Of a DNA stretch of 64,000 nucleotides, positions 12,001 to 23,130 are shown piece after piece. The stretch covers positions 1 through 64,000 of the forward strand of contig JAFEMH010001465.1 in the NCBI GenBank assembly GCA_022495995.1, given 5' to 3'. Origin of the DNA: Adenophora triphylla var. japonica (Eukaryota > Streptophyta > Magnoliopsida > Asterales > Campanulaceae). The notes below the pieces were generated by a model. The model saw only the letters and a program-made list of their open reading frames with translations, did not search any database and was not told where the DNA came from. The number at the start of each line of letters is the position of its first letter. Positions within the stretch are counted from its first letter, which is position 1. Both the position numbers and the translations under genes were made by a program.

Positions 12001-15000
12001 GAAGATCTACTATTCCCTACTTTGAAGAATATCTTCATACTTCGTTTTACTCAAGAACAAGACTAAGAACCATCATGGAATCACAAGGTACACGCTTCCG
12101 TATTATTCTTCTTCTTCTTCTCCTTCTCTTCTTAATCTAGTTGTGAGTCGGTTCATGGTTAATGGATCGTTTATGTTCCAACAATTGGTATCAGAGCCTG
12201 GTTATATACTAGATTGAGTTTGAAATTCTTATAAAGCCTTATGCTTTAATTCTTGTATGATTTCATTTAGTTTTTGTTCTTGTTCATGATACTCATCTTG
12301 TCTAAGAGTATTATATTCATAAACTTCATTCTATTTCTGATTTTGGTTTACACAAGGCTTTCAATTCTTAATGTAAGATTATCCTATTTTGGACATAGCC
12401 ACCATCATTTGATGCGTTGTGAGTTTGTTCAAATGTATAGCCTCACATTTAAAAAATGTGATGTGAGTATAAGGATCTACTTGCTTTGGTTGAATAATCA
12501 TTCACCATTAAGTTAAGAATTGATAGTCTAAAGGGTATTGGATGTTATGTCTCGTTGTCCTGGCAAAGGGCCCGGCGCCCTCCGAGGGTATCGGACCACA
12601 AAGGGGGGTGCGGGGGGCGTAGCCCCCCGCAGTATGGTATGACTCTCTCTATTTGGTTCAAAACTGTTCATAAAAGGGTTCAAAATTGTTCATAAAAGGG
12701 TGTTAAAAATGGTGACTTTTCGTCAAATCTGGGCACTAGGCACATGGGCGGTCGCCCATCTTGATCTGGGCAGTCGCCCATGTGTACAACAACTTCAATG
12801 ACTGTGAAATGCAGCTTGGGCGGTCGCCCATCTTAACCTGGGCGGTCGCCCATGTGTACAGCGACTTCAAAATTTGTGGAATTGAAGCTTGGGCGGTCGC
12901 CCACCTTGACCTGCGCGGCCGCCCATGTGTGCAGAAGCTTCAATGTTTATAGAACTGCAATTTTTTGGTCATTCATACCCTTTTGGTCTTTTGTGATAAT
13001 TTGTTAGTAAATTATAGTATCTGGACACCAGTCGCGCTTCGGCGGTTCTTAGAGTTATCGAACTTTAAGAATGGACGGGTAGAACAAAAGGATACTATCT
13101 TTTAATGATAAATTTCACTTATTTATTTACCCTTTAAATTTTCAGAAATAACCTTAAGGTCTTTTGTTTCCGATTAATTATATCCTTAACATTTTTGGAT
13201 ATAATTAACATGCTTGTTTCCCAAAGGAGACCTTGTTGATTAAATTCAAACTTGTTAAAAGATGAATGTAAATATTGATATGTGATAACATGCTTGTTTC
13301 CCAAAGGAGACCTTGTTGTTGACTAAGTATTTACATTCATGGGGTAATAATTGAACTAAAATTTTGGTCATTATAAATGCTGTGAACCATCCCAAAGGAA
13401 GGCGGGTGTTTAAAGTGAATTGTTTATATTCTTTATTGCCGGGGAACAAGTACCTTAAACTTTAGGACACCTTTTGTACTTGATCCGGCCCAAAGGAAGG
13501 CAAGTATTTAAAGTGTGTTGTTTAAGCTATTTGTTTACCTTAAGATAAATCAAATTGTGAGTCAATTCGTAATCCAAAGATTAGTCTTGATGTCATGTTG
13601 ATTATCTTTTATTTTGATGGAATTCATTTGATATAATTAATCATTATGTAGTTTCTTATATATGTTTTATTTCATTCTTGTTCTTCTCCTTCAGATTTGA
13701 TTAATGCTTCATCCGTAACTACTGCTATAAATGATGTACCTTTGCTTACATCGGGACTAAACTTAAAACTTGGAAAAATAATATAACGATGATCTTAGAC
13801 AATATGGACATCGATCACGCATTTGGGAATCAAGTCCCATTGCTCTCACTAAAGGAAATACCGTTATAGAACGGAAAAATGTTGAGCAATGGGAACGGTT
13901 TCAACCGCGTGAGTCTAATGATCATGGAAAATGCGGTTTCGTAGACATTTTTGGACAATGTCTCTGAAATCGAAAATGCTGAGTTTTTTCTTGAATTCTT
14001 GTGGAAACTTGTTTCCATTCGGTACAAGGGTGACGAAAATCTTCGGGAGTACATTATCGAATTATTTCATCTTTCGATCAAACTAAAAGCACTTAAGTTA
14101 GAGATTTCGAAAGATTTGCTCGTGCACTTAGTTTTGATCTATCTTCCTCCTCAATTTGGTCCTTTTGAAGTGACCTATAAATGTCAAAAGAAAAAGTGGA
14201 ATATTAATGGATTACTTTCACATATGACATTAGAGGAAGATAGGATGAAATATCTCAAATTAGAAAGTACTCACTCATCATTTACTTCTTCTCGTGGGAT
14301 TAAGAGAAGAGGGAAGGAAATTGCGGTTGCAAGTAAGAAGCATAAGGGATCATTTAAAGATCATAAAGTCAAGAAATGCTTCTTTTGCAAGGACCTTACT
14401 CGCATGAAGAACGACTACCATAAGTATCGCAAATGGCGAATTCAGGATGGTATGTCATTTGGTCTTGTTTGTACTAAGGCAAATTTGGTTTTAATTCCTT
14501 AATATACATAGTGGTTGTATTTGGTGAAACAACTCACATTAGTTCATGTATGCAGGGTTGCCTGAATTTCCGAATTCCCAGTGAAGATGAGAAATACATC
14601 TATATGGAAGCTGGAAATCCGGTTGAAGTTATAGGCATAGGGACTTTTAGATTATTGATAAGTACTGGCTATTATTTTGTATTAAATAATACATTCACTG
14701 TACCATCCTTTTGATGGAGTTTAATATCTATCACAATTTTGACAAGGAAGGTTACTCTTGTTCTTTGGTAATAATAAATGTGATCTTTATTTTAAATTCC
14801 AAACTTGTCGGTACTAGTACTTTGTCATATATCGATAATCTTAATTTACTTGACACGGTCAAGAAAATGAATGGGTCCCATAATAATAAAACCAAAACTA
14901 AAGGCACTAAGCAAAAGTTATCAAGTGAAAATTCTTGTATTCTATGGCATAGGCGTTTGGGTCATATCTCCAAAGGGAGAATTGATAAAGCTTATGTCGG

Positions 15001-18000
15001 AGGGAATCCTAAAATTAACTTGATACTCCAGATAAAACTTTTGCGTTAAGTGTTTTAAAGAATAAATTTACAAACATTAAAGGAAATAAAATTTTGAGAA
15101 TATCAAACGTCTTGGAACTAATTCATATGGACATTTGTGGACCATTCATTAATCCTTCATGGAATGGTCAACAATATTTCATTACGTTCATGGATGATTA
15201 CTCTCGTTATGGATACATTATTTTCTTCATGTAAAGTTTCAATCATTGGACGTTTTCAAGTCTTTTAAGGCATAAGAAAGACTATTAAGAACGTTAAATC
15301 CGATCATAGTAGTGAAAACTACGGACGGTATAACGTATTGGGTGAATAACGTCCGGGTCTTTTTTACTCGCTATTTTTTTTGAAGAGTGTAGGATTGTCC
15401 CTCACTACACCATGCCGGGAAAACCTAGCATAGTATATTGGAGAGACATAATAGAATCCTTAAAGATATGGTAAGAAGTATGTTTTCTTGTACTTCTTTA
15501 CCTCACTCATTATGGGCGAAGCATTAAAAACCGCAGCTTATATTCTCAATAGAGCACCTTCAAAAAGCTACCGACAAAACCCCTTATGAGTTATGGACGA
15601 ATAAGAAACCGTTCTTAAATCATCTTCATGTATGGGGGTGTCCAGCAGAAGCTAGACCTTATAGGCCTAATGAGGGCAAACTGGACCTTAATACTGTTAG
15701 TAGCTATTTTGTAGGGTATGCCGAGAGATCTAGGGGATATAAATTTTATGACCCGAAAACTAGAACATTTTTCGAGACTGGCAATGTTAGGTTCCTTGAG
15801 GATGTTGAATTTAATGGGAGAAATAGTAATGATTTTGAATTTGAAGAGTTAGAGGAACCACTCTTTATTCCTCAAACTTTAGTTCCTGTTGGAAATCAAG
15901 TAATTGTACCTGAAATTCAACAAAGAACATACAATTCAAAATAATATAGAGACTTCCGTAAATAACGGACAACATGAAAATGTTGGACATAATGAAATTC
16001 AACAACCTCAAAATGAGGATGAACCGGTGCCCTTAAGGAGATCTACTAGAGAAAGAAGAAATATTATTCCGGATATTTATGATATGTATCTTGCGGAGAA
16101 TGAGGACACCTTAGGTTTGTTTAGTGTGAGATGATCTAATCACCTTCCATGAAGCCATTAATAGTTCTAATTCTCATAAGTGGATCAATGCCATTAATGA
16201 GGAGTTAAAATCAATGAAAGACGATGACATTTGGGATCTTGTCCCATTACCTGAAGGTGTAAAACCTATTGGTTATAAATTGATATTTAAAACCAAAATG
16301 GATTAGCAAGGTAATATGAAAAGATATAAGGCACGTCTTGTTACTAAATGATTTACTCAAAAGGAAGGCATTGATTATAAAGAAATATTTTTCCGGTATC
16401 TTCTAAAACCTCTTTTATGATCATTATGGCATTAGTGGCACATTATGATCTTGAGCTTCATCAAATGGATGTTAAGACACCTTTTCTCAATGGCAACATT
16501 GAGGAAACTATCTATATGAAGAAACCAGAAATGGTGACTAAATCGGATCAAACTAGTCAACTGGTTTGTAAACTTAAGAAATCCATTTATGGGCTTAAGC
16601 AAGCATCTCGTCAATGGTACTTAAAATTTAACCAAATTATTCTTTCATTTGGCTTTGAAATGAATCTTGGTGAAGATTGTGTGTACCATAAGTTCAGTGG
16701 GAGTAGATTTATTATTTTGGTCTTATATGTGGATTTGGATGATATTTTTCTTGCTAGTAATGATAAGGACCTTCTAAAAGAAACTAAGAAATTTCTCAAA
16801 CAAATTTGAGATGAAAGATCTTGGTAAGGCATCTTTTGTATTGGGAATCCAAATTTATCGTGATCATTCATGAGGTATTTTAGAATTATCACAAAAGAGC
16901 TATATAGAGAAGGTATTACAAAGGTTTAGCATGGAAAATTGTAAACCACATGACACCCATGTCTCTAAGGGAGATAAATTCAGTTTAAAGTAAATGTCCT
17001 AAAGATTAATTTTAAATCCAAGTATATGGAAAATATCCCTTATGCACCGGCAGTAGGAAACTTAATGTATGCGCAAGTCTGTACTCGTACAGACCTTGTA
17101 TTTATTATTGGGATGCTTGGTCAATACCAAAGCAATTCGAAAAGAAGAGCATTAAGTCGCGTCCAAAAGAATGATATAAAACATTAAACTACATGCTTAT
17201 GTATATAAAATCGGATCATTTTGAGATCATTAAGTATTCCGATTATGTTTTAGTGGATGCAAAGATGTCGAAAGACATCATATGGTTATGTCTCTTGTTG
17301 AAGAGAAATAAGTATAAAATGAACAAATAGATATACAACTTATAGGATCAAACTCCATGTTATTGGATCCATTTTGTAAAGCGTAATCTCTTTTGATGTT
17401 TCACGAGCATACTGCTCATATGGGTGAAACGACTTTTGATAATGCTTAAATCAGTGGGAGTTTGTGTTGTTTTCTATTTCTTTGTGTTGTTATTATTTAT
17501 ATTGATCTCATTTGGTTAAGTAGGACTAGTTGGAGAATATATATATGCGTTCTTCATATATATTCATTAATATTCCATGCTACATATCTATACTTAATCT
17601 ATGTCGTTTAGTTGGATATATATATGTGATTAATGTGGGTTTAGTTGCGAATCAATTACAACGACTGCCCCTTTAGTCCCTATACTTATAAGACTAATGG
17701 ACGGGATTGTGTTGGATGACAATAAACGTGCACATAAGGGTTGTCATTCATGTTATAAATGATTAAGGAATTTATTTAGTAAAAGATACATATTAATATT
17801 AATCCAAGTGGGAGATTGTTAGAACATGGATTAATTAATATGTGTTATTTAATTCCATTTGTTATAATCATTTAATAATGTTAAAGTATAGACAAAATGT
17901 GTAGAATTCCATTAGGTGTAAGTACCATTAAATGATGGGCATAATGGTAACTTCACACCACTATCTTTATGAAAGGGTGTAGTCCCTAAATGAACTGCCC

Positions 18001-19800
18001 CTTCTCTATCTATATAAAGGCTATCCATCAGCCATTTAGAGACACTTATTCATTTACAAAATTCAGTCACAAATCTTCTCTTTTATTCACTGAGAAGATC
18101 AAGTGTGGGCACTATCATTTAGAAGATCTACTCTTCCCTACTTTGAAGAATATCTTCATACTTCGTTTTACTCAAGAACAAGACTAAGAACAATCATGGA
18201 ATCACAAGGTACACGCTTCCGTATTATTCTTCTTCTTCTTCTCCTTCTCTTCTTAATCTAGTTGTGAGTCGGTTCATGGTTAATGGATCGTTTATGTTCC
18301 AACAGTTTTCACTTTGATTCCATTATTTTTCTAGGAGAACACATTCATCTTTACTTGGTCTGTTATCTTGAGCCATGTCCTTCCCCTGAGTTAGCATATT
18401 TGCATTTCTACCCTCAGCTTCATCCTCTAGGGTCAGCAGCTGTTGGGTTGCTTTAACAGGTTCTTTGCGCTTTTGTGCTTTCATATCACTAACATTGACC
18501 ATGGCACAATCACGTTCCCGCTGGATTTTTTTTTTAATTTGTGTTGGGAAATGAGTGAGGATGAGGAAACACAAGTCTTGGGGAAACTAATAGGAGTGTA
18601 AAACATGTGAGGTTCTAGATGAGATATGGTATTCTATGATACATCAGTTGTTTGGTAGGTTGGGGTGGGTTCTTGTGCTATTCACCCCCACACACTCTTG
18701 GTATTGATACTGTTCTTGAATTCTAGGTTCCCTTTCGAAGTTGTGTGCATTTCTGCCTTGAGTTTAGGGTTGTACAAGAATATCCAGGTCGTGGACCCCT
18801 CCCTTACAGTTCCAAGGTGCTGAAGATTCATAAATGATAATTATTCGTCTTTTTCTACATTTCACATTTGTGGAATAAATTATATGTTTGCCTTGTTCAG
18901 AATTGTTACCGCATTCAATGGTTTCATCAAGAGCCCGATAGCAGTCACACATCCTTTTTGGTTTGTCCCAAGAGAGAATCGCGTTTCAAAAAAAAATCTA
19001 CATGTTCCTACTTTTCAACCACATGATACTTATCTTACGTGTCATAGACTTCATTGTGATTTAGTCCCCTGTTCCTGTAAAAGAGTCACGTTATAAATCT
19101 GCACATATTGGGTGCCTCTTTAATGAAGCCGGTAAGAATTGGAGTCTGAAATGGAGAACACTAGATTGAAAGCCCGAAACAACTCGCGGCAATGGGGTCC
19201 CTAGTTCTATCTCTCTAAACAAACATTTGTGAGAAACTGACTAGCGGCCATGTATATTTAGCTGGCTGGAAGAGCATCTCAAAGTAGAACAATAAATAGC
19301 ACATGAAGTACTTAAATATTTTCCCTTTCTGTTTCATTGAACTAAGAGATTTGTGGATACCACGTGTAAGCACACACTTGCAAGTTTTCCTATATAATTG
19401 TATCCGAGTGACATAGATCACAAGAACCAACATCCCCTCCTTTTCCTTTTTCACATCTTACAAGAATGATTAATTTCTGATGGCCCTCCTTTTCATTATT
19501 CAGTTTTGAATAATAATCTAAAAAAACCAATGTTTTATGCAGGGGGAAGTTTTTGTTGATCTTCTTGACTATAAAGGTCCAAAAACAGTTGTGGCTCGAG
19601 GAGTCCTGGTATGCGAGGATGCTGCTAAAATAGTTGGTGGACATAAATTGGGAAAAGAATTTTCGGAAGTTCTTATCAAAGACGCGATAAAGCCAACAGA
19701 ACGTTTGATTAGGCCTTACGAAGGAGTTACTAATTTGGGAGAATCTATTGGTAAATCAATTGCATGGAGATCTATAGATGTAATTCCAAGGTTGTTCTAA
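9051..19800 (+). CDS. CACTA TnpA-like protein (plant Transposase_24 plus DUF8039-type C-terminus), split by a copia insertion
   Basis: Likely DNA-binding accessory transposase of the element. Suggested exons with GT-AG borders: 9051-9234, 9343-9593, 9679-9882, 9972 to about 10238 (an internal part could be an in-frame intron), 10371-10856, about 10984-11059, 11166-11198, 11433-11528 and 11630-11681, then 19543-19800. The N-terminus is acidic and Ser/Asp-rich. The Transposase_24 core shows LTYHDWRKIPKENKEKAW, then LKHRDLRVEEDQWPELISYW, GREPSKMDVYIATRKKKNG and GRVRTYGLGPTPSQVLG, followed by a Glu/Arg-rich coiled coil (REEIREEVRQEE-type). The last exon (GEVFVDLLDYKGPKTVVARG ... GESIGKSIAWRS) resembles the DUF8039-type end. 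Start 9051 is the first Met of the open frame; the true start may be in an earlier exon. The 6.6-kb copia insert lies in the last large intron. Confidence 0.7.
11696..12183 (+). repeat. 5' LTR of the nested copia element
   Basis: Starts TGTTAGAACATGG and ends GTTCCAACA. A TATATAAAGG box is at about 11890-11899, a plausible core promoter. A (TTC)n-like tract lies near the 3' end. Confidence 0.95.
12186..12197 (+). promoter_or_regulatory. primer-binding site, initiator Met tRNA
   Basis: TGGTATCAGAGC two bases after the 5' LTR is the standard plant copia primer-binding site, complementary to the 3' end of initiator tRNA-Met. Confidence 0.93.
12609..12631 (+). other. perfect GC hairpin in the copia leader
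   Basis: TGCGGGGGGC, loop GTA, GCCCCCCGCA: ten paired bases with a 3-nt loop. It lies between the primer-binding site and gag in a local GC-rich island of an otherwise AT-rich leader. Confidence 0.9.
12745..12930 (+). repeat. array of GGGCGGTCGCCC palindromes in the copia leader
   Basis: Six copies of a near-palindrome of the form TGGGCGGTCGCCCA, in three pairs. Each pair is followed by a GTGTACAnC...CTTCAA spacer, giving a period of about 68-70 bp. Copies two and six have one substitution each. See the separate finding comparing this with the GGCACGANTCGTGCC arrays. Confidence 0.85.
12932..13729 (+). other. copia leader before gag
   Basis: Noncoding. Contains two copies of a CATGCTTGTTTCCCAAAGG block (about 13210 and 13289) and two copies of a CCCAAAGGAAGGC ... 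TTTAAAGTG block (about 13390 and 13490). Such small duplications are common in copia leaders. Confidence 0.6.
13730..14503 (+). pseudogene. copia gag remnant
   Basis: The readable part (from about 13951) has the copia gag pattern: IRYKGDENLREYIIELFHLS, then LKLEISKDLLVHLVLIYLP, then a basic region. The zinc knuckle near 14375 reads CFFCKDLTRMKNDYHKY; the first two Cys remain but the His and last Cys are not in place. Upstream gag is fragmentary. Confidence 0.8.
14504..16130 (+). pseudogene. copia protease and integrase remnant
   Basis: The protease active-site D-[TS]-G is replaced by GETTHIS near 14523. The integrase zinc-binding part is seen as ILWHRRLGHIS near 14938. The core has ELIHMDICGPF at about 15118 and FITFMDDYSRYGYI at about 15178, then frame breaks, then a C-terminal part with YELWTNKKP and LHVWGCP near 15590-15640. 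A linker with RRSTRERRNIIPDIYDMYL ends near 16130. Several stops and frame changes. Confidence 0.8.
16140..17400 (+). pseudogene. copia reverse transcriptase and RNase H remnant
   Basis: The best stretch is 16417-16809: LELHQMDVKTPFLNGNIEE, then KLKKSIYGLKQASRQW, then VLYVDLDDIFLASND. The catalytic YVDD box is interrupted by two extra residues (see finding). After a stop near 16807 the reading goes on in another frame with MKDLGKASFVLGIQIYRD. RNase H pieces run to about 17400 (near 17270, DAKMSKDI-like). Confidence 0.85.
17804..18304 (+). repeat. polypurine tract and 3' LTR of the nested copia element
   Basis: CCAAGTGGGAGAT (17804-17816) is the polypurine tract directly before the 3' LTR (17817-18304). 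The LTR is the same length as the 5' copy. Confidence 0.93.
18310..19542 (+). other. CACTA interior right of the copia insert, no gene recognised
   Basis: After the second GTTTT target copy the CACTA intron continues. A minus-strand frame of 83 codons (18574-18323) and one of 62 codons (18952-18764) look somewhat protein-like, so a captured host fragment in reverse orientation is possible, but I recognise neither. The last CACTA exon starts at 19543 after TTTTATGCAG. Confidence 0.35.
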
Positions 19801-20210
19801 ATTATCTCTCTTATGATGTTCTAAATTATATCTCTTATGTTCTTATTTTCTTATTTAATATCATTTAAAACTAAATAATGCTTATTTTTTCAGGTGATGG
19901 TTTAAATGAGGACCTTATAACCCAATCTCTACGGGAGAAGATTGCATTCATTTGTGTTTTTGTTTGCTACTTGAACTCAGTTTGTAGATGTCAATGCTTG
20001 TTGCGTACTTTCCTTTTGAACTAGTACTTTTTGGATTATGTAATGCATACTAAATGTTCAATTTATGGTAATAGACCAAGCTTTATATATTATAAGTTAT
20101 TCTTATTCATTATTAATTGTTGAAATTTGTGTATGTTAGTGATTTCAATAGCACAATAAATTAGAGAAATCAAAATTTTCTAGGGCCAGAAATATATAAT
20201 ATTGGAGAAT
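19801..20210 (+). other. 3' untranslated region of the CACTA gene
   Basis: AT-rich sequence between the stop codon (19798-19800) and the right subterminal repeats. A small duplicated ATGTTCTAAATTATATCTCTT-like block sits at 19800-19840. No further gene seen. Confidence 0.5.
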
Positions 20211-20575
20211 ATTAAAAGTGCCACTAATTTTCGGCACTTTAAAAAAAGTGCCGCTAATTTTCAAGCATTTTAAACGTGCCGGAAAATTAGCGGCACTTTT
20301 ATAAGTGCCGGAAATTAGCGGCACTTTTGTAAGTGCCAGAAATTAGCGGCACTTTTAAAAGTGCCGGAAATTAGCGGCACTTTTAAAAGTGCCGGAAATT
20401 AGCAGCACTTTTAAAAGTGCCGGGAATTTTCCGGCACTTTAAAAGTGCCGGAAAGTATTGCCGACACCACTTTTTCCGGCACTTTAAGAAGTGCCGAAAA
20501 AAGTGCCAGAAAAAGCTTTTCCGGCACTTTTTTTAACATTTCCGGCACTTTTAAAGTGCCAAGAAAAGGCATATT
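20211..20575 (+). repeat. right subterminal repeats of the CACTA element
   Basis: About a dozen AAAGTGCCGGAAATTAGCGG-type units, inverted relative to most left-end units. They also give a Cys/Phe-rich spurious frame on the minus strand. Confidence 0.9.
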
Positions 20576-20585
20576 TGTTGTAGTG

Positions 20586-20816
20586 AAGTGAAGATTTCCG
20601 CCAAGAAGAGCTTGAAAATAGAGGCAATGAAGTTTGCTGCCAAGTAAAGCGCGAAGATGGAGGCAAGGAAGGTTGCCGCCCAGAAAAGTCCTGGCTTGTA
20701 GGGCCAGGCATATGGAAGCAAAAGTCCTGGCTTGGAGGGCCAGGTATATGGAAGCAAAACTCCTGGCTTGTAGGGCAAGGCATATGGAAGCAAAAGTTCT
20801 GGCTTGGAGGGCCAGG
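20586..20816 (+). repeat. minisatellite of Tat element 1, middle part
   Basis: Resumes the 39-bp array after the CACTA element, then changes to units of about 36-38 bp built on AAAAGTCCTGGCTTGNAGGG and CCAGGCATATGGAAGC. It is cut at CCAGG (20812-20816) by the solo LTR and resumes at 23131. Confidence 0.88.
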
Positions 20817-23130
20817 TGACGTGCCCCAAACAATGGTCCTACTTGGCCCCACGCCCGGACACGCTCGGAAGACGCCTTTAATTTTAAAAACTTTCGAAAT
20901 GTTCTTTCTCAAATATTTGATATATAAAACCTGTTTAACTTAAAGAAACTTTCCTATATAGATATACCATTAAAGGTAAAAATATTTAACTTCAAACTCC
21001 AAACTTCACACACCGTTTACAAACCAATTAACATAGTTTCAAAAATATACAATATTTACTATCACTAAAGTGTTTCAAAATAGTGACATAACATCTCAAG
21101 TCTCGGGTATACTACCCCCTTGGTTCTACATTTACATAATGTAAACCTCCACAAAATACCTTTCCCAAATTACAACCCAACTCGGCGTCCTCTCCGTCTC
21201 AACGTGGCCTATGCCCTGGCTCGCCCCTATCTAAGAAAAACAATAAAAGGACGGGGTGAGATATATCTCAGTAAGCTACTATATATGCAACAAGATGATA
21301 TGTAATCACATTAGGATAACATATATCAACACAGTCATCATATACATCACAATCTTGTAAACACATAGAAGGATGTATAAGATAGCACATAAGTGCAATA
21401 ATATAACACTTAGAAGGATACTGAGCCAAGGTTTAACCAAAAAGGATATAGCAGTCTGAGCAGCATCAACAGCTGAAGAAGCGGTTCTGGAACCAAGTAA
21501 CCATCAACAATAGGGAGAAAATGACACAAAGTCATACCCCAAATGTGTAACTAGACTCACCCAAAGGGTGCTAGCCCACAACCCAACCATGGCCAATGGA
21601 AGGGGAAAAAGGGACCCAATGAATGAATTATAATGAACTCGGCTCGGGTGTCATTATAATCTCATCCCACTGCCCGAACAATCAAGTACCAGTTGGACTT
21701 TAAATGAAAGCACAGTAATAAATACTTGCTTAAACAACCAATATATGATTCCAAAGTAGGGAACCATACCAAATATATCATAACAAGATGATAACAAGTA
21801 TCACTCATAAGTAGCACAATGGCTAAACAATCCTTAAAACAATTCATTTTAACTTAGGATTCCAAAGTAGGGAACCCTATCAAGCACACCATTAAAGATG
21901 TCAAACAAATCAATATTGTGTAACACATAAGGTCTACACACTTAATATAACAATTCCAAGGTTTATTATCAACCACATAAAGATGTAGAGCCATTTAGGT
22001 TTCATGGAAATCAAGTGTTCCAACCTATTTTACCCAAGTATTTAACAACCTTCCCGATATCACAATTGATAGGTTAAGACCTCATTTGGTAGTTCATATA
22101 TTATACTTTGATTACGGTGTTCAATTGGGTAAAATGTACCTTAGGTAGTTAGGGATAATTGGCTTTAAAAATGATTCAACAGAAACAGGGCAGGGCACGA
22201 CTTGTGCCCTACAGCACGAGTCGTGCCAATTGAAATCAGCATGAATGCAAAAGTTTACACAACTCGTGGTCACGACTGAAGGCTTGGCACGACTCGTGGT
22301 GACAGAGGGCACGAGTCGTGCCCTTTGTAGAAATCAGAACAGAAGCTGAAACTTCAGCAAAGGCCTAAAACTTACCATTTTTTCCTTACCCTTTTTACCT
22401 TAAACAACAACAACAAACCCAACTTCAGTTCAACTCAACCAAGCATTTTAAACCATTCCAAACTCAAAGCAAAATGACCAAATATAACATGCAACATGTA
22501 TATTCCAACCATTATAACATTAATATCAAATGAACAAGATTAAAGAAGGAAAAATAATAACTTACCTCCCAAAAAGAAATGAAATACTTCAAAATTTATT
22601 CGGATGAAAACGATCCCCTTGGCTTCCCGAACATTTAGACACCAACGGATTCAAGAACGGATGAAAGATGATTTTATGGTGGATTTTTGAAGTAAAACCT
22701 AGGTTTAAGCTTTTGGTGAATAAGAAAGAAGAAGAGAAATTTTGTTGGGTAAAAAATGATCAAGTCTTCACCAACTTAAGAGATAAACATGGACAATTTT
22801 TCACCTAAGCTCCTTCAACCATTGAGTTATTACAATTAATCTTCTTAAGTTCTATCTTTTACTTTAAAGCACCTCAATGGCTTTTATAAGTTTCTAATAA
22901 TTTTCAACAATTACCACTTCAACTACACAACTCCTAACATTTTCAATTAGACATTAAATAATTATATTTAATTTATTAACATAGTCAAAAATTCCAACTA
23001 AATTATTCAAAATATGAAACTAACACATAATATTGACGAACATGATGCAAAGCATAAAATAAATGCAACATACGCCATAAATACTAGTTCAAGCATGTAT
23101 CAAATAATGCCTAGGTTTAGGGTCGTGTCA
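20817..23130 (-). mobile_element. solo LTR, 2.3 kb, Ty3 Tekay/Del-like
   Basis: TG...CA ends with TGACGTGCCCC at the left and GGGTCGTGTCA at the right; read on the minus strand it starts TGACACGACCC, close to the TGTCACGACCC start of Del/Tekay-type LTRs. A perfect 5-bp duplication CCAGG lies at 20812-20816 and 23131-23135, and the interrupted minisatellite continues on both sides. No internal retroviral domain is present, so it is a solo LTR left by recombination between two LTRs. The lineage is an inference from the terminal sequence and the length. Confidence 0.85.
22193..22323. repeat. cluster of GGCACGAnTCGTGCC palindromes in the solo LTR
   Basis: Contains GGGCACGACTTGTGCCC, GCACGAGTCGTGCC, an imperfect ACTCGTGGTCACGACT, GGCACGACTCGTGG and GGGCACGAGTCGTGCCC within about 130 bp. 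The best copies are 7+1+7 palindromes. Confidence 0.88.

Larger units (their letters stand above)
11696..18304 (+). mobile_element. complete but coding-dead Ty1-copia retrotransposon
   Basis: Two 488-bp LTRs (11696-12183 and 17817-18304), each TGTTAGAACATGG...GTTCCAACA, with a perfect 5-bp duplication GTTTT at 11691-11695 and 18305-18309. By eye I count about seven differences between the LTRs, roughly 1.4%, so the insertion is recent. The gene order gag, protease, integrase, RT, RNase H marks it as copia. All coding parts carry stops or frame changes, so it was probably mobilised in trans or has decayed since. It lies in an intron of the CACTA gene. Confidence 0.95.
7254..20585 (+). mobile_element. 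CACTA (En/Spm) transposon with intact termini
   Basis: The left end is CACTACAACAAATATGCC and the right end is its inverted copy ...GGCATATTTGTTGTAGTG; about 29 of the first 30 bp match. It is flanked by a 3-bp duplication AAG (7251-7253 and 20586-20588), the size CACTA elements make. Both ends carry dense subterminal repeats. Inside is a multi-exon Transposase_24-type gene. I see no TnpD-type (Transposase_21) transposase, so this copy probably depends on one supplied elsewhere. A copia element sits in one of its introns. Without the copia insert the element is about 6.7 kb. Confidence 0.93.

Noticed and set aside
20411..20912. overlapping minus-strand ORFs of 92-142 codons
   Set aside because: They run through CACTA subterminal repeats and the Tat minisatellite, with periodic residues following the repeat unit.
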